Shown piece by piece: positions 1-9,066 of a stretch of 44,688 nucleotides of DNA (positions within the stretch are counted from its first letter, which is position 1; every line of letters begins with the position of its first letter). Under the pieces are notes generated by a model. The model saw only the letters and a list, made by a program, of their open reading frames with translations, searched no databases and was not told the origin of the DNA. The stretch lies in NCBI GenBank assembly GCA_040880725.1, contig JBBDHV010000007.1:1-44688 (forward strand). Reading direction: 5' to 3'. This DNA comes from DATHWB01 sp040880725. GTDB lineage: Bacteria; Actinomycetota; Acidimicrobiia; Spongiisociales; ZC4RG35. The position numbers were made by a program, and so were the translations under genes.

Positions 1-13
1 GGGGGGGGGGGGG
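1..13. other. Poly-G run at window start, probable artefact
   Basis: Thirteen consecutive G residues open the window and run directly into the truncated rsmH reading frame. They do not fit the conserved RsmH N-terminus. A homopolymer G at a contig end is typical of read or assembly noise, so I treat it as non-biological. Confidence 0.7.
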
Positions 14-14
14 C

Positions 15-818
15 CCCACGAGTGCCTTGTCGAAGACGTATGGAGAAAGGGTGAGGATGATCGGAGTGGACCGCGACCCGGACGCACGGGCGAACGCCGG
101 TGACGTCACGGTGCTGGCGGGGAACTTCGGTGACCTCGACCGACTGCTGGACGACGCCGGCATCGACGCCATTTCCGGAGCGCTCTTCGATTTGGGGATC
201 TCTTCGCATCAGGTGGACGACCCGACTCGTGGGTTCTCCTATCGCGAGGACGGTCCGCTCGACATGCGGATGGACTCCGAGCACGGACCCACCGCAGCCG
301 ATCTCGTGAACACGGCTTCGGAGCAGGATCTCGTCCACATTCTGCGGACCTACGGCGAGGAGAAGTTCGCATCGAGCATCGCCCGCCAGATCGTCCGGCA
401 CCGCCCCTTCACGCGCACCCTGGAACTCGCGGAGGTCATCTCCGAAGCCGTCCCGGCCGCGGTTCGCCGCGCAGGACACCCCGCCCGCCAGGCGTTCCAG
501 GCGTTCCGCATCGAAGTGAACGGTGAACTGGATGCCCTGGCGGCCGGTCTCGATGCGGCCCTCTCCCGTTTGGTCGTCGGGGGGCGATGCGCCGTGATCA
601 GCTACCACTCGCTGGAGGACCGTCTCGTCAAGCGCCGCTTCGCGGAGTTGTCGACGTCGGTGCAGCCGCATCCGGACCTGCCGGTCCGCGAGGCGGCGGA
701 ACCCGCACCCTTTTCGATGGTGACCCGTAAGGCGGTCAAGCCTTCCACACCCGAGATCGAAGCCAATCCTCGCTCCCGGTCCGCCCGGCTGCGTTGCATC
801 GAGCGGGCGGCGGCATGA
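15..818 (+). CDS. rsmH: 16S rRNA N4-cytosine methyltransferase RsmH (MraW), 5'-truncated
   Basis: RsmH uses S-adenosylmethionine to methylate N4 of cytosine 1402 in 16S rRNA and is usually the second gene of the dcw cluster. The frame is open to the left edge. The family's N-terminal part with the first glycine-rich SAM motif is missing, so the gene is cut by the window start and the TTG at 27 is not a real start. Visible family signatures are IGVDRDP near the beginning, FDLGISSHQVD, the PLDMRMD segment, NGELDAL and the C-terminal ISYHSLEDR motif. The stop overlaps the ftsL ATG (ATGA), fitting a coupled operon. mraZ, normally upstream, lies outside the window. Confidence 0.95.
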   Translation, partial: PTSALSKTYGERVRMIGVDRDPDARANAGDVTVLAGNFGDLDRLLDDAGIDAISGALFDLGISSHQVDDPTRGFSYREDGPLDMRMDSEHGPTAADLVNTASEQDLVHILRTYGEEKFASSIARQIVRHRPFTRTLELAEVISEAVPAAVRRAGHPARQAFQAFRIEVNGELDALAAGLDAALSRLVVGGRCAVISYHSLEDRLVKRRFAELSTSVQPHPDLPVREAAEPAPFSMVTRKAVKPSTPEIEANPRSRSARLRCIERAAA

Positions 819-1246
819 CTGCTCGTCCACTCCGCGCGCCGGGTCGTCGTGTCGCCACCGGCCTTCGTGTCGTTCAGGGACGGCGGAACCGTCGGCCCGT
901 CGTCACTCCTTTCCTGGCTTTCGTCCTGATCCTTCTCGTCGCATTGTTCGGCATCGTGTTTGCGCGTACCGCACTGGATCAGGGAGCGTTCGATCTCGGT
1001 GAGTTGGATCGGGCGATCGTCTCTGCGCGGAGTGAGAACACGCGGCTTCGCCTGGAGGTCGCACGACTCGAGAGCCCGACCAGGGTGGCTCCGCTGGCCG
1101 AGGAACTCGGAATGGTCTTTCCGACCACACGCGACACGGTGGTGGTCGACCGGATCATCGACCCGTTGGCGCCCGAGGATCCCCGGTGGGCGAGCATCGG
1201 ACGCTACGCCGCCGCCACAGGTGTGACACCGGAGGCAGAAGAGTGA
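815..1246 (+). CDS. ftsL: FtsL-like division protein, single-pass membrane
   Basis: Predicted 143-residue bitopic membrane protein: a basic cytoplasmic tail (about residues 1-28, many Arg), one hydrophobic span (about 29-50) and an extracytoplasmic stretch with a short coiled-coil-like segment (about 60-88, LGELDRAIVSARSEN). FtsL proteins are poorly conserved, so the call rests on this architecture and the position between rsmH and ftsI. In the divisome FtsL acts with FtsB/DivIC and FtsQ to activate FtsWI. The ATG at 815 was chosen because it overlaps the rsmH stop, as throughout this cluster; an in-frame TTG/GTG further upstream would lie inside rsmH. Confidence 0.82.
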   Translation: MTARPLRAPGRRVATGLRVVQGRRNRRPVVTPFLAFVLILLVALFGIVFARTALDQGAFDLGELDRAIVSARSENTRLRLEVARLESPTRVAPLAEELGMVFPTTRDTVVVDRIIDPLAPEDPRWASIGRYAAATGVTPEAEE

Positions 1247-1317
1247 GTTCCCGACGTGACGCTGGCGTCGGCACGGTGCGTGTTCCACACCCACCGCCCC
1301 GCCGGCGTCCGGGCTGA
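1243..1317 (+). other. In-frame upstream extension of ftsI closed by TGA (leader or mutated N-terminus)
   Basis: A GTG at 1243 overlaps the ftsL stop as GTGA, the arrangement used by most genes here. It opens a 24-codon Arg/Pro-rich frame that ends at TGA 1315-1317. That frame is the same as ftsI, whose first usable start (GTG 1321) comes one codon later. The encoded peptide resembles the basic, proline-rich cytoplasmic tail of actinobacterial FtsI proteins. It may be the original N-terminus interrupted by a nonsense change, a sequencing error (TGA for CGA), or a coupling leader peptide. Confidence 0.5.
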
Positions 1318-1320
1318 CCC

Positions 1321-3075
1321 GTGGCCGCCCGTCCGGCGGCGCGCCGTGTGACAAGCGCCGAGCTGCGTATCTGGCTGCTCGGGTTCCTGCTCGTTGCGAG
1401 CTGGGTCGGTCTCGGCTACCGCTTGTTCGAAGTCCAGGTGGTGCGCGCCGACGAGTTCCAGGAGGCGGGGCTGACTCAGCGACTCGAGACTCGCACGCTG
1501 GCCCCCGACCGGGGCACCATCTTCGACCGCAACGGCGATCCCGTGGCGATGACCGTCGAGGCGGAGTCGATCTGGGTCGTGCCCCAGCAGGTCACCGACC
1601 CGGTATTCACCGCGCAGTCCATTGCGTCGTTGACCGGACGCGATTGGGAGCTCATCCACGACGCCATTCTCCGGGGACTGGCAGGCGAGACCCGGTTCGT
1701 CTACCTGGCGCGCCAGGTCGAGCCGGTCACCGCGCAAGCCGTCATGGACCTGGCTCTGCCGGGCGTGGCAACCATCCCCGAGGTCAAGCGGGTCTATCCG
1801 TCCGGCGAGGTGGGTGCCCATGTCGTGGGCATGGTGGACATCGACGGGAACGGCATCGAGGGGCTGGAAGTCGCCTACGACGATGCACTCACCGGCACGC
1901 CGGGTGAGATGGTGTTCGAAGAGGACCCGGCGGGCAACATCATTCCGCAAGCAACTCGTGAGGTGGTGCCGGCGGTCCCGGGAGTGGATCTGCTGACCAC
2001 GCTGGATCTGTCCCTGCAATTCACCGCATTCGAGGCTTGTGCCGAGACCGTCGAGCGGACTCAGGCGAAGGGTTGCTGGATCGTTGCCTTGCACGCAGAG
2101 ACCGGGGATGTGTTGGCGATGGTGGGTCACCCACCTTTCAATCCTGAGACGCGCCGCGGGCCCGACGGTGCATCGTTCTCCAACTTTGCGGTGCGTGGCA
2201 TGTATGAACCGGGGTCGACTCAGAAGTTGATCACGTTCGCGGCCGCGCTCGACCAGGGTGCCATCACTCCGTCCATGGTGATCGGCGCCGTTCCGGACCG
2301 CTACGAGACGACGCCCGGCGCATGTGACAGCGACACCGACGACATCAACGGTTGCTTCTCGGATTTCACGAACCACGAGACGATGGACATGACGGTGGCG
2401 GACATCTTCACCGAGTCGTCCAACGTGGGCACGATCAAGATTCAGGAGCGCCTTTCGAAAGGGACGATGCTCGACTACATGAGCCGTTTCGGGTACGGCT
2501 CGCCGACGGGTCTCGACTACTCCGGCGAGGCGAAGGGCATCGTCAACAACGATCCGGGATGTACGTCGTGTCTCGCGTCGACGGCGATTGGCTACAACGT
2601 GGCTGTCACACCGCTGCAGATCGCGGCGGCATACGCTGCGATCGCGAACGACGGCGTGTGGGTGGCACCGCGGCTGGTGGCGTCGACGGTCGACGTCGAC
2701 GGGGAGTCCTTTGTCGAGGGTGGCGTCACCCGCCATGTCGTGTCCGAGAACACGGCGTGGGTGATGCGTCAGCTTCTCGCCAACGTTGTCGAGAGCGGAA
2801 CCGGCCAGGCGGCGACGGTCCCCGGCTATCGCGTGGGGGGAAAGACCGGCACGGCGAACAAGCTGGGCGAAGACGGGACCTACACCGATGCCACCGTCGC
2901 GAGTTTCGTCGGCATGGCGCCGATCGACGATCCCAAGGTGGTCATCGCAGTAATCGTGGACGATCCTGCCTGGGAGTTTCGTACCGGTGGCTCTGCCGCG
3001 GCACCCGCATTCGCGGAGGTGATGGAGGCCGCGCTGCACGGTCTCGGGGTGGTGCCGGATGCCCTCGACCGGTGA
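1321..3075 (+). CDS. ftsI: Division-specific penicillin-binding protein (class B transpeptidase FtsI/PbpB)
   Basis: A 584-residue class B PBP that cross-links septal peptidoglycan as the partner of FtsW. A short basic tail precedes one membrane span (about 17-31). The PBP dimerisation domain follows (motif APDRGTIFDRNG at about 61-72), then the transpeptidase domain with all three active-site motifs: STQK at 299-302 (S299 nucleophile), SSN at 366-368 and KTGT at 508-511. The start is GTG 1321 because an in-frame TGA sits at 1315-1317; upstream codons suggest the ancestral start was at 1243. It overlaps murE by 17 bases. Confidence 0.95.
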   Translation: MAARPAARRVTSAELRIWLLGFLLVASWVGLGYRLFEVQVVRADEFQEAGLTQRLETRTLAPDRGTIFDRNGDPVAMTVEAESIWVVPQQVTDPVFTAQSIASLTGRDWELIHDAILRGLAGETRFVYLARQVEPVTAQAVMDLALPGVATIPEVKRVYPSGEVGAHVVGMVDIDGNGIEGLEVAYDDALTGTPGEMVFEEDPAGNIIPQATREVVPAVPGVDLLTTLDLSLQFTAFEACAETVERTQAKGCWIVALHAETGDVLAMVGHPPFNPETRRGPDGASFSNFAVRGMYEPGSTQKLITFAAALDQGAITPSMVIGAVPDRYETTPGACDSDTDDINGCFSDFTNHETMDMTVADIFTESSNVGTIKIQERLSKGTMLDYMSRFGYGSPTGLDYSGEAKGIVNNDPGCTSCLASTAIGYNVAVTPLQIAAAYAAIANDGVWVAPRLVASTVDVDGESFVEGGVTRHVVSENTAWVMRQLLANVVESGTGQAATVPGYRVGGKTGTANKLGEDGTYTDATVASFVGMAPIDDPKVVIAVIVDDPAWEFRTGGSAAAPAFAEVMEAALHGLGVVPDALDR

Positions 3076-4519
3076 ACGGCTCAGGGCACTTGCCGATCTG
3101 ATCGGGGTCGAGGTCCACGGCTCGGGAGATCCGCTGATCCGCGACGCCACCCACGACAGCCGCCAGGTCGCGGCAGGAACGCTGTTCGTCGCCGTGAAGG
3201 GTTTTTCGACGGACGGTCATCGCTATCTCGAACAGGCGGTGGCGAACGGTGCCGTTGCAGCCGTGGTGACGGACGAGGTCGAGACGACGATCCCGGTGCT
3301 GCGGGTTCCCGATGCGCGAGCGGTCATGGGATCGTTGGCCGCCGCGATCCACGGCCATCCTTCTCGGCAGGTTCCGGTGATCGGCGTGACCGGCACAAAT
3401 GGCAAGACGACGGTCACACACATGATCGAGCACATCCTGTCGACGGCGGGCAAGGCCGTCGGCCTGGTCGGCACGATCCACACCCGCATCGGTGACGACG
3501 TGATCCCCGCATTGCACACCACCCCCGAGGCAACGGATTTTCAGCGCATGCTCCGTGACATGGTCGACCGGGGCGCCGATGTCGTGGCTGTCGAAGTGTC
3601 CTCACATGCCATGACCCTCCATCGGGTGGATGCGACATGGTTCGGGGTCGTGGCGTTCACGAATCTCAGCCAGGACCACCTCGACTTCCACCACGACATG
3701 GAGACGTATTTCGAGGCGAAGGCGTCGCTGTTCGATCCTGAACGTGCCGCCCGTGGAGTGATCTGGGTCGACGATCCGTGGGGAAGTCGCCTCGCCGCCA
3801 GTACCTCCATGGACATCGTGACGGTCGGGCGGGAGGCGGACATCTCCGTGGTGATCGTCGAAGCCGATCTTTCCGGAACGACCGTCGACCTCGACCTGGG
3901 AGGGGGGACGCACCGTGTTCGACTGCCCATGGCGGGAACATTCAACGTCGAGAACGCTGCGGTGGCGGCCGGCGTGTGTTCGGTCGTCGGCACGGCCGAC
4001 GCCACGATTGTCGAAGCGCTCGGTTCGCTTCCCGGGGTTCCGGGCCGGTTCGAACGTGTGTCGGGCGACGATCCGATCTCGGTGTTCGTGGACTTTGCCC
4101 ACACGCCGGATGGGATCGCCGAGGTCATTTCCGCGGTGAGGGGTCTCGTCGACGGCCGAATCATCGCGGTGATCGGAGCCGGGGGGGACCGCGACCGGGA
4201 GAAACGGCCGCACATGGGGGCGGCCGCGTCGGCCGCCGATGTCGTCGTCGTCACATCGGATAACCCTCGATCCGAGGATCCGGCTGCGATCATCGACGCC
4301 GTGATGGAGGGAATGCATCGGGATGTGCGCGCGATGAACCTGATTGATCGCCGGGTGGCGATCAGTACTGCGATCGCCGAGGCGTCGGATGGGGACGCAG
4401 TGGTGATCCTGGGAAAGGGCCACGAGCGTGGCCAGGAGATCGCAGGGTTCAGGTACCCCTTCGATGACCGTATCGAGGCCCGCGCGGCGCTGGCCGCCCG
4501 CAGGGGACATCCCGCGTGA
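3059..4519 (+). CDS. murE: UDP-MurNAc-tripeptide synthetase MurE (meso-diaminopimelate type)
   Basis: Cytoplasmic ATP-dependent ligase adding the third stem-peptide residue to UDP-MurNAc-L-Ala-D-Glu. The 486-residue protein has the three Mur-ligase domains: UDP-binding N-domain, ATPase centre with P-loop GVTGTNGKTT (109-118) and the carbamylated-lysine region around K221 (EAKASLF), and a C-terminal domain with DNPR (401-404). DNPR is the established signature for meso-diaminopimelate rather than lysine, implying mDAP peptidoglycan. The start ATG 3059 overlaps ftsI. The next gene is mraY, not murF, although murE is full length and not fused to anything. Confidence 0.97.
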   Translation: MPSTGERLRALADLIGVEVHGSGDPLIRDATHDSRQVAAGTLFVAVKGFSTDGHRYLEQAVANGAVAAVVTDEVETTIPVLRVPDARAVMGSLAAAIHGHPSRQVPVIGVTGTNGKTTVTHMIEHILSTAGKAVGLVGTIHTRIGDDVIPALHTTPEATDFQRMLRDMVDRGADVVAVEVSSHAMTLHRVDATWFGVVAFTNLSQDHLDFHHDMETYFEAKASLFDPERAARGVIWVDDPWGSRLAASTSMDIVTVGREADISVVIVEADLSGTTVDLDLGGGTHRVRLPMAGTFNVENAAVAAGVCSVVGTADATIVEALGSLPGVPGRFERVSGDDPISVFVDFAHTPDGIAEVISAVRGLVDGRIIAVIGAGGDRDREKRPHMGAAASAADVVVVTSDNPRSEDPAAIIDAVMEGMHRDVRAMNLIDRRVAISTAIAEASDGDAVVILGKGHERGQEIAGFRYPFDDRIEARAALAARRGHPA

Positions 4520-5577
4520 TCAGTCTTCTCGTTGCCGCGTCCGTTGCCCTCTTCGTCTCGATGATCGTGATGCCTGCTGCGATTCAGGTGCTGCGTCACC
4601 GCAGTATCGGACAGTTCATCCAGGAGGAAGTCGAAGGTCACCACCACAAGCAGGGGACACCGACGATGGGTGGCGTCGTGTTCGTGTTCGCGGCGGTGTT
4701 CGCGTTCGCAGTTTCCCACGTACGGGTCTGGTCGGCGAGCGGCGGTTTTCAGCTCCAAGTGCTCGAGTTCGGTCCTGGCGGATTGCTGGCGCTGTTCGCT
4801 CTCGTTGGCATGTCGACGATCGGGTTCATCGACGATTTCGTCAAGTACACGCGGAAGCGCTCTGCAGGGCTGAGCGTGCGCGGCAAGTTCGCGGGACAGT
4901 TGGTCGTCGCCGGATTGTTCGCGTGGGGTGCGTCGGCGGCCGGAGTGTCGACCGAGTTGTCGTTCGTTCGTCCGCTCGGAATCGACCTTGGCATCTTCTT
5001 TGTCGTCTGGGTGCTGTTTCTCCTCACCGGAGCCGCCAACGGGGCGAATCTGGCGGATGGGATGGATGGCCTGGCCGCGGGGGCGGGGGCACTGATGTTC
5101 GGGGCCTACACGGTCGTCGCGTTCTGGAAGTTCCGCTACGGCGGGGAGGGCGGCACCTACATCGCCTCGGATCCGCTCGAACTCGCCACCTTGTCCGCGG
5201 CCATGCTCGGCGCTCTGCTCGGCTTCCTGTGGTGGAACGCACCGCCTGCGAAGATCTTCATGGGCGATGCCGGCTCGAACGGTGTCGGCGGACTCCTCGC
5301 GGCGCTCGCGTTGCTCACCAACACGCACTTGCTGCTCGCCATCATCGCCAGCCTCTTCGTGGCCGAGACCGTGTCAGTGCTGCTCCAGACGGCCAGCTAT
5401 CGACTCACGGGGAACCGGGTCTTCCTGATGGCCCCGTTCCATCACCACTTCGAGCTGAAAGGCTGGCCCGAAACCACGGTGGTGATCCGGTTCTGGATCC
5501 TGGCCGGTGTCGGCGTGGCGCTGGGGTTGGGCTTGTTCTACGCGGACTTTCTCTCCGTCGAGGGGATCCTGCGATGA
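4516..5577 (+). CDS. mraY: Phospho-MurNAc-pentapeptide translocase MraY
   Basis: Integral membrane transferase that makes lipid I from UDP-MurNAc-pentapeptide and undecaprenyl phosphate. The 353-residue protein is hydrophobic with about ten predicted spans. Family motifs are KQGTPTMGG (45-53), the Asp pair in GFIDDF (D106/D107), NLADGMDGLA (178-187), MGDAGS (249-254, D251) and the HHH triplet in PFHHHFE (309-311). The forms NLADG and GDAGSNG differ slightly from the commoner NLTDG and GDTGSL, but the acidic residues are retained. The GTG start overlaps the murE stop as GTGA. Confidence 0.96.
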   Translation: MISLLVAASVALFVSMIVMPAAIQVLRHRSIGQFIQEEVEGHHHKQGTPTMGGVVFVFAAVFAFAVSHVRVWSASGGFQLQVLEFGPGGLLALFALVGMSTIGFIDDFVKYTRKRSAGLSVRGKFAGQLVVAGLFAWGASAAGVSTELSFVRPLGIDLGIFFVVWVLFLLTGAANGANLADGMDGLAAGAGALMFGAYTVVAFWKFRYGGEGGTYIASDPLELATLSAAMLGALLGFLWWNAPPAKIFMGDAGSNGVGGLLAALALLTNTHLLLAIIASLFVAETVSVLLQTASYRLTGNRVFLMAPFHHHFELKGWPETTVVIRFWILAGVGVALGLGLFYADFLSVEGILR

Positions 5578-6842
5578 GGACACTCGTACTCGGTGCCGGA
5601 GTGTCCGGGCGGGCCGCGCTCCGCCTTGCCACCCGCCTCGGTCACCGGGTGTCGGTGTACGACCGCCGCCCCGTCACCGACATCGGGGACGCCGCCGTCG
5701 CGTCCGGCGTCTGGGATCCGCTCAGCTTGCAGGGGATCGACCTCGTCGTCGCGTCCCCGGGCTTCGGCGAACGTTCCGCGCCGATCACCGACGCGATCGA
5801 ATCGGGCATCGAGATCATCTCCGAGGTCGAGTTCGCCTGGCGGGAGATGTCGGCGCCGACCGTGGCCGTGACGGGGACGAACGGCAAGACCACCGTCACG
5901 GGGTTGATCGCAGACATGCTCACGGCCTCCGGTCTGCGGGCTCCTGGGCTGGGGAACATCGGGACGCCGGTGTCGGACTGGGCGTTCGAGCCGCTCGACG
6001 TGATCGTGCTCGAGATGTCCAGTTTTCAGCTCCGGTTCGTCGACCGGTTCCACCCGACGGTGGCGGTCATCACCAATGTCGCCGAGGACCATCTCGACTG
6101 GCACGGCAGCGTCGCCGGATATCGGGCGGCCAAGGCGCGGATCGTCGCCAATCAGACGGCGGGGGACATCGTCGTCTACGACGCGCAGGATCCCGGCGCC
6201 GTCGAACTCGCAAGCCGGAGCAGCGCCACCCCGGTTGGTGTGGCGGTGGACGGCACCACCCGGGTGGGCGTGGTGGACGAGATGTTGGTGTGGGACGGGT
6301 TGGCTGTCCCGCTGACGACGCTGGCTGTCGACGATCCGATCTACTTCACCGACATGGCGTTGGCGGGCGCCGCCGCCCTGGCAATGGGTGCGGAGCCGAG
6401 CGCGGTGGAGAGCGTCTGCCAGACGTTCCTGCCCGGCGAACACCGCCGCCGGGTCGTCTTTGCCGCGGACGGGGTGCGATGGGTGGACGATTCGAAGGCC
6501 ACGAACCCGCACGCCGCGCTCGCGTCGATCGCCTCGTTCGATTCGGTCGTGCTCATCGCCGGGGGACTGGCCAAAGGCCTCGACGTCGCGCCGCTGGCGA
6601 CCGCACCCGGGGTGAAGGCCGTGATCGCCATCGGCGAGAGCGCCCCGGTGCTGCTGGATGCCGCCGGCACGAGGGGACGACCCGCCGGGTCGATGCAGGA
6701 GGCAGTCGCCATCGCCCGGGAGATCACAGCACCAGGAGACGTCGTGCTGCTCGCACCGGGGTGTGCGAGCTACGACATGTTCGATTCATACGGGGCGCGG
6801 GGCGACGCGTTCGCCGCCGCGGCCCGATCGGAGGACCAGTGA
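5574..6842 (+). CDS. murD: UDP-MurNAc-L-alanine:D-glutamate ligase MurD
   Basis: Cytoplasmic Mur ligase adding D-Glu to UDP-MurNAc-L-Ala, about 422 residues. Motifs in order: N-terminal LGAGVSG nucleotide fold (6-12), P-loop VTGTNGKTT (99-107), LEMSSFQL, ITNVAEDHLDWHG (metal and carbamyl-lysine region), DDSKATNPHA and the C-terminal LLAPGCASYDMFD motif characteristic of MurD. The ATG overlaps the mraY stop (ATGA) and the stop overlaps the ftsW GTG. The same frame is open far upstream, but that part shadows murE and mraY and is not coding. Confidence 0.96.
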   Translation: MRTLVLGAGVSGRAALRLATRLGHRVSVYDRRPVTDIGDAAVASGVWDPLSLQGIDLVVASPGFGERSAPITDAIESGIEIISEVEFAWREMSAPTVAVTGTNGKTTVTGLIADMLTASGLRAPGLGNIGTPVSDWAFEPLDVIVLEMSSFQLRFVDRFHPTVAVITNVAEDHLDWHGSVAGYRAAKARIVANQTAGDIVVYDAQDPGAVELASRSSATPVGVAVDGTTRVGVVDEMLVWDGLAVPLTTLAVDDPIYFTDMALAGAAALAMGAEPSAVESVCQTFLPGEHRRRVVFAADGVRWVDDSKATNPHAALASIASFDSVVLIAGGLAKGLDVAPLATAPGVKAVIAIGESAPVLLDAAGTRGRPAGSMQEAVAIAREITAPGDVVLLAPGCASYDMFDSYGARGDAFAAAARSEDQ

Positions 6843-8011
6843 GCTCGAGGACCGCAGGAAAGATCACTTCGATCACGGAGCTGCGCGCCGCGGCGCGCGC
6901 CCGGGCGGATCAGCACACCGCCAACTCCCGTTCCGCCACCACGCTGATGGTGGTGATGGCCGCGCTTCTCGTGGTCGGGCTGACCGCGACGACGTCGGCG
7001 TCCTCGGTGGTGGGCATCGGATCCCAGGAGGACCAGTTCTTCTTCCTGAAGCGCCAACTCATGGGGGTCGGTCTGGGAGCAGTCGCGTTGTTCGTGACCT
7101 CTCGGGTCTCCTATCAGCTGTACCGCAAGCTGGCGTTGCCGATCTTCCTGGGAGTCGGTGGCCTGTTGGTTCTGGTGCTGATCGTCGGCGAAGAGGTCGG
7201 CGGCGCCCGCCGCTGGATCGACCTCGGTCCAATCAGTCTGCAGCCGTCCGAGCTGGCGAAGTTCAGCGTGATCGTGGCGTTGGCCGCGGTGCTCGACCGG
7301 AAGCGGAAGATGCTCGGCGACCTGGGGCATTTCCTCGCACCTGTCGCCGTGTTCCTGGGTGGAACCGGGCTGCTCGTGATGCTGCAACCGGACCTCGGGA
7401 CGACCATTGTCATCGCAGTGGCCGCGCTGGCCGTCATGCTCACGTCCGCCGCGCCGTTCCGGTTCGTGATCGGGTCGGGTTTCCTCGGAGCCACCATGGG
7501 CGGACTGCTCGCCTTCTCCGCGGGCTACCGCCGTGACCGCATCACCGGTTTTCTCGATCCTTGGGCGGACGCCGGTGGGACGGGGTGGCAGCTCATCCAG
7601 AGCTACTACGCCCTTGGTACCGGCGGAGTGTTCGGCGTGGGGCTCGGTGGCAGCCGCGCCCGCTGGTTCTATCTGCCCAACGCCCACACCGACTTCATCT
7701 TTGCCATCGTCGGCGAGGAGACCGGGTTTGTCGGCGCGTCGCTCGTGCTGGCGCTCTTTGCGCTGTTCGCCGCCGCAGGCTGGACCGTGGCGCGCCGTGC
7801 CCCGGACGCCTTCGCGAGGATGCTTGCAGCAGGGATCACTGCCTGGATCACGGTGCAGGCGCTCATCAACGTGGGCGGGGTGCTCGGGGTGATGCCGATC
7901 ACCGGGATCACCCTTCCTTTCGTGTCGTACGGCGGCACTGCCATCGCCGTGACGATGGCAGCGGCGGGCGTTTTGGTGAACATCGCCCACAGCGGAGGTC
8001 GGACCCGGTGA
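6839..8011 (+). CDS. ftsW: SEDS peptidoglycan glycosyltransferase FtsW
   Basis: About 390 residues with multiple predicted membrane spans, the polymerase partner of FtsI in septal peptidoglycan synthesis. After a hydrophilic N-terminal tail (about 35 residues), SEDS hallmarks appear: GGARRWIDLG (121-130), LQPSELAK (134-141), LQPDLGTT (182-189), PWADAGGTGWQ (241-251, holding the family's catalytic Asp, probably D244), GEETGF in the later loop and LPFVSYGG near the C-terminus. I chose the GTG at 6839 because it overlaps the murD stop and leaves the family-length protein. Position between murD and murG supports FtsW rather than RodA. Confidence 0.95.
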   Translation: MSSRTAGKITSITELRAAARARADQHTANSRSATTLMVVMAALLVVGLTATTSASSVVGIGSQEDQFFFLKRQLMGVGLGAVALFVTSRVSYQLYRKLALPIFLGVGGLLVLVLIVGEEVGGARRWIDLGPISLQPSELAKFSVIVALAAVLDRKRKMLGDLGHFLAPVAVFLGGTGLLVMLQPDLGTTIVIAVAALAVMLTSAAPFRFVIGSGFLGATMGGLLAFSAGYRRDRITGFLDPWADAGGTGWQLIQSYYALGTGGVFGVGLGGSRARWFYLPNAHTDFIFAIVGEETGFVGASLVLALFALFAAAGWTVARRAPDAFARMLAAGITAWITVQALINVGGVLGVMPITGITLPFVSYGGTAIAVTMAAAGVLVNIAHSGGRTR

Positions 8012-9066
8012 CGTTCGCCATCGCGGCTGTCGGTACCGGCGGACATGTGTTCCCGGGCCTGGCAGTGGGCGAGGCCCTCGTGGCGGCGGGCGTGCCCCGC
8101 TCGGATGTCCTCTTCGTCGGCGGCGACCGGCTGGAATCGACCACCTATCCCGAGGCCGGGTTCCCGTTCCTACGGGTGCCGTTGCAGGGACTGCAGCGAA
8201 GCCTGTCGTTCGCCAATCTGCGCATCCCGTTCACGCTCGCCGGGTCCATCGTCTCCATGCGGCGCTCCTTTCGGGAACGCTCGGTGCACACGGTGCTCGG
8301 CCTGGGCGGGTACGTGACGGTCCCCGCCGCGATCGCGGGCCGTCTGGCGGGAGCGACCGTGCTGGTCGCCGAACAGAACGCCCACGCCGGGTTGGGAAAT
8401 CGCGTGGCGGGAAGACTCGCCCGCAGGCGCTTCGGAGCGTTTCCCGAGACGGCGGGACTCGAGGCGGAGTGGGTCGGCAACCCGGTCCGTTCGGCGATCG
8501 CCCGGTTCGACCGCGAGGCGTTGCGTCCCGAAGCCCTCACCCGCTACGAGCTCGACGAGCGCCGGCCCGTCGTCGGCATCTTCGGGGGGAGTCTCGGCGC
8601 CGGCGTCCTCAACCGAGTCGCGCCCGCCATCGCCGCGCTCGGCGACGTTCAGGTGGTGCACCTCGCAGGCGACGCGCATGTGGTGGGACTGGAGGCGTCG
8701 GCCACCCCGGACTGGCACATCGTGGGGTTTGAAGACCGGATGGAGCTCTTCTATGCCGCCGCCGACATCGTGGTGGCTCGTGCCGGGGGAGCCGTCGCCG
8801 AACTCTCCGCAACTGCCACGCCCGCCGTGCTCGTTCCCGGCGGCTTCGGAAGTGCGGGCCATCAGGGGGCCAACGCTGCATATCTCGCAGGTGCGGGAGC
8901 GGCCGTGGTCGTCGAGGAGTCAAAGGTGCACCTCGTCCCGTCGGTGATCTCCGAACTCCTGGCGGATCGCGGGCGCCTTGCGGCGATGCGGGTTGCCGCC
9001 GCAACCCTCGCTCGACCCGACGCGGCCGATGCCATCGCCGCTGCGATGATGACGGCGGATGGCTGA
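8008..9066 (+). CDS. murG: UDP-GlcNAc:lipid I N-acetylglucosaminyltransferase MurG
   Basis: GT28-family peripheral membrane enzyme converting lipid I to lipid II, 352 residues. It opens with the GTGGHVFPGLA donor/acceptor loop (9-19). It carries LGGYVTVPAAIAG and EQNAHAGLGNR in the N-domain, GGSLGAGVLN at the interdomain region and ARAGGAVAELSA with the following loop that binds UDP-GlcNAc. The classic PxxHQ loop is modified to SAGHQGANA. GTG 8008 overlaps the ftsW stop; the 3' end overlaps murC by 8 bases. Confidence 0.95.
   Translation: MTFAIAAVGTGGHVFPGLAVGEALVAAGVPRSDVLFVGGDRLESTTYPEAGFPFLRVPLQGLQRSLSFANLRIPFTLAGSIVSMRRSFRERSVHTVLGLGGYVTVPAAIAGRLAGATVLVAEQNAHAGLGNRVAGRLARRRFGAFPETAGLEAEWVGNPVRSAIARFDREALRPEALTRYELDERRPVVGIFGGSLGAGVLNRVAPAIAALGDVQVVHLAGDAHVVGLEASATPDWHIVGFEDRMELFYAAADIVVARAGGAVAELSATATPAVLVPGGFGSAGHQGANAAYLAGAGAAVVVEESKVHLVPSVISELLADRGRLAAMRVAAATLARPDAADAIAAAMMTADG

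Noticed and set aside
1..13. Poly-G as a biological feature such as a quadruplex or phase-variable tract
   Set aside because: It lies at the extreme contig edge and interrupts a conserved gene; artefact is the simplest explanation.
1204..3150. Minus-strand 648-codon open frame opposite ftsI
   Set aside because: Antisense to a clear FtsI gene with all catalytic motifs; composition typical of a shadow frame.
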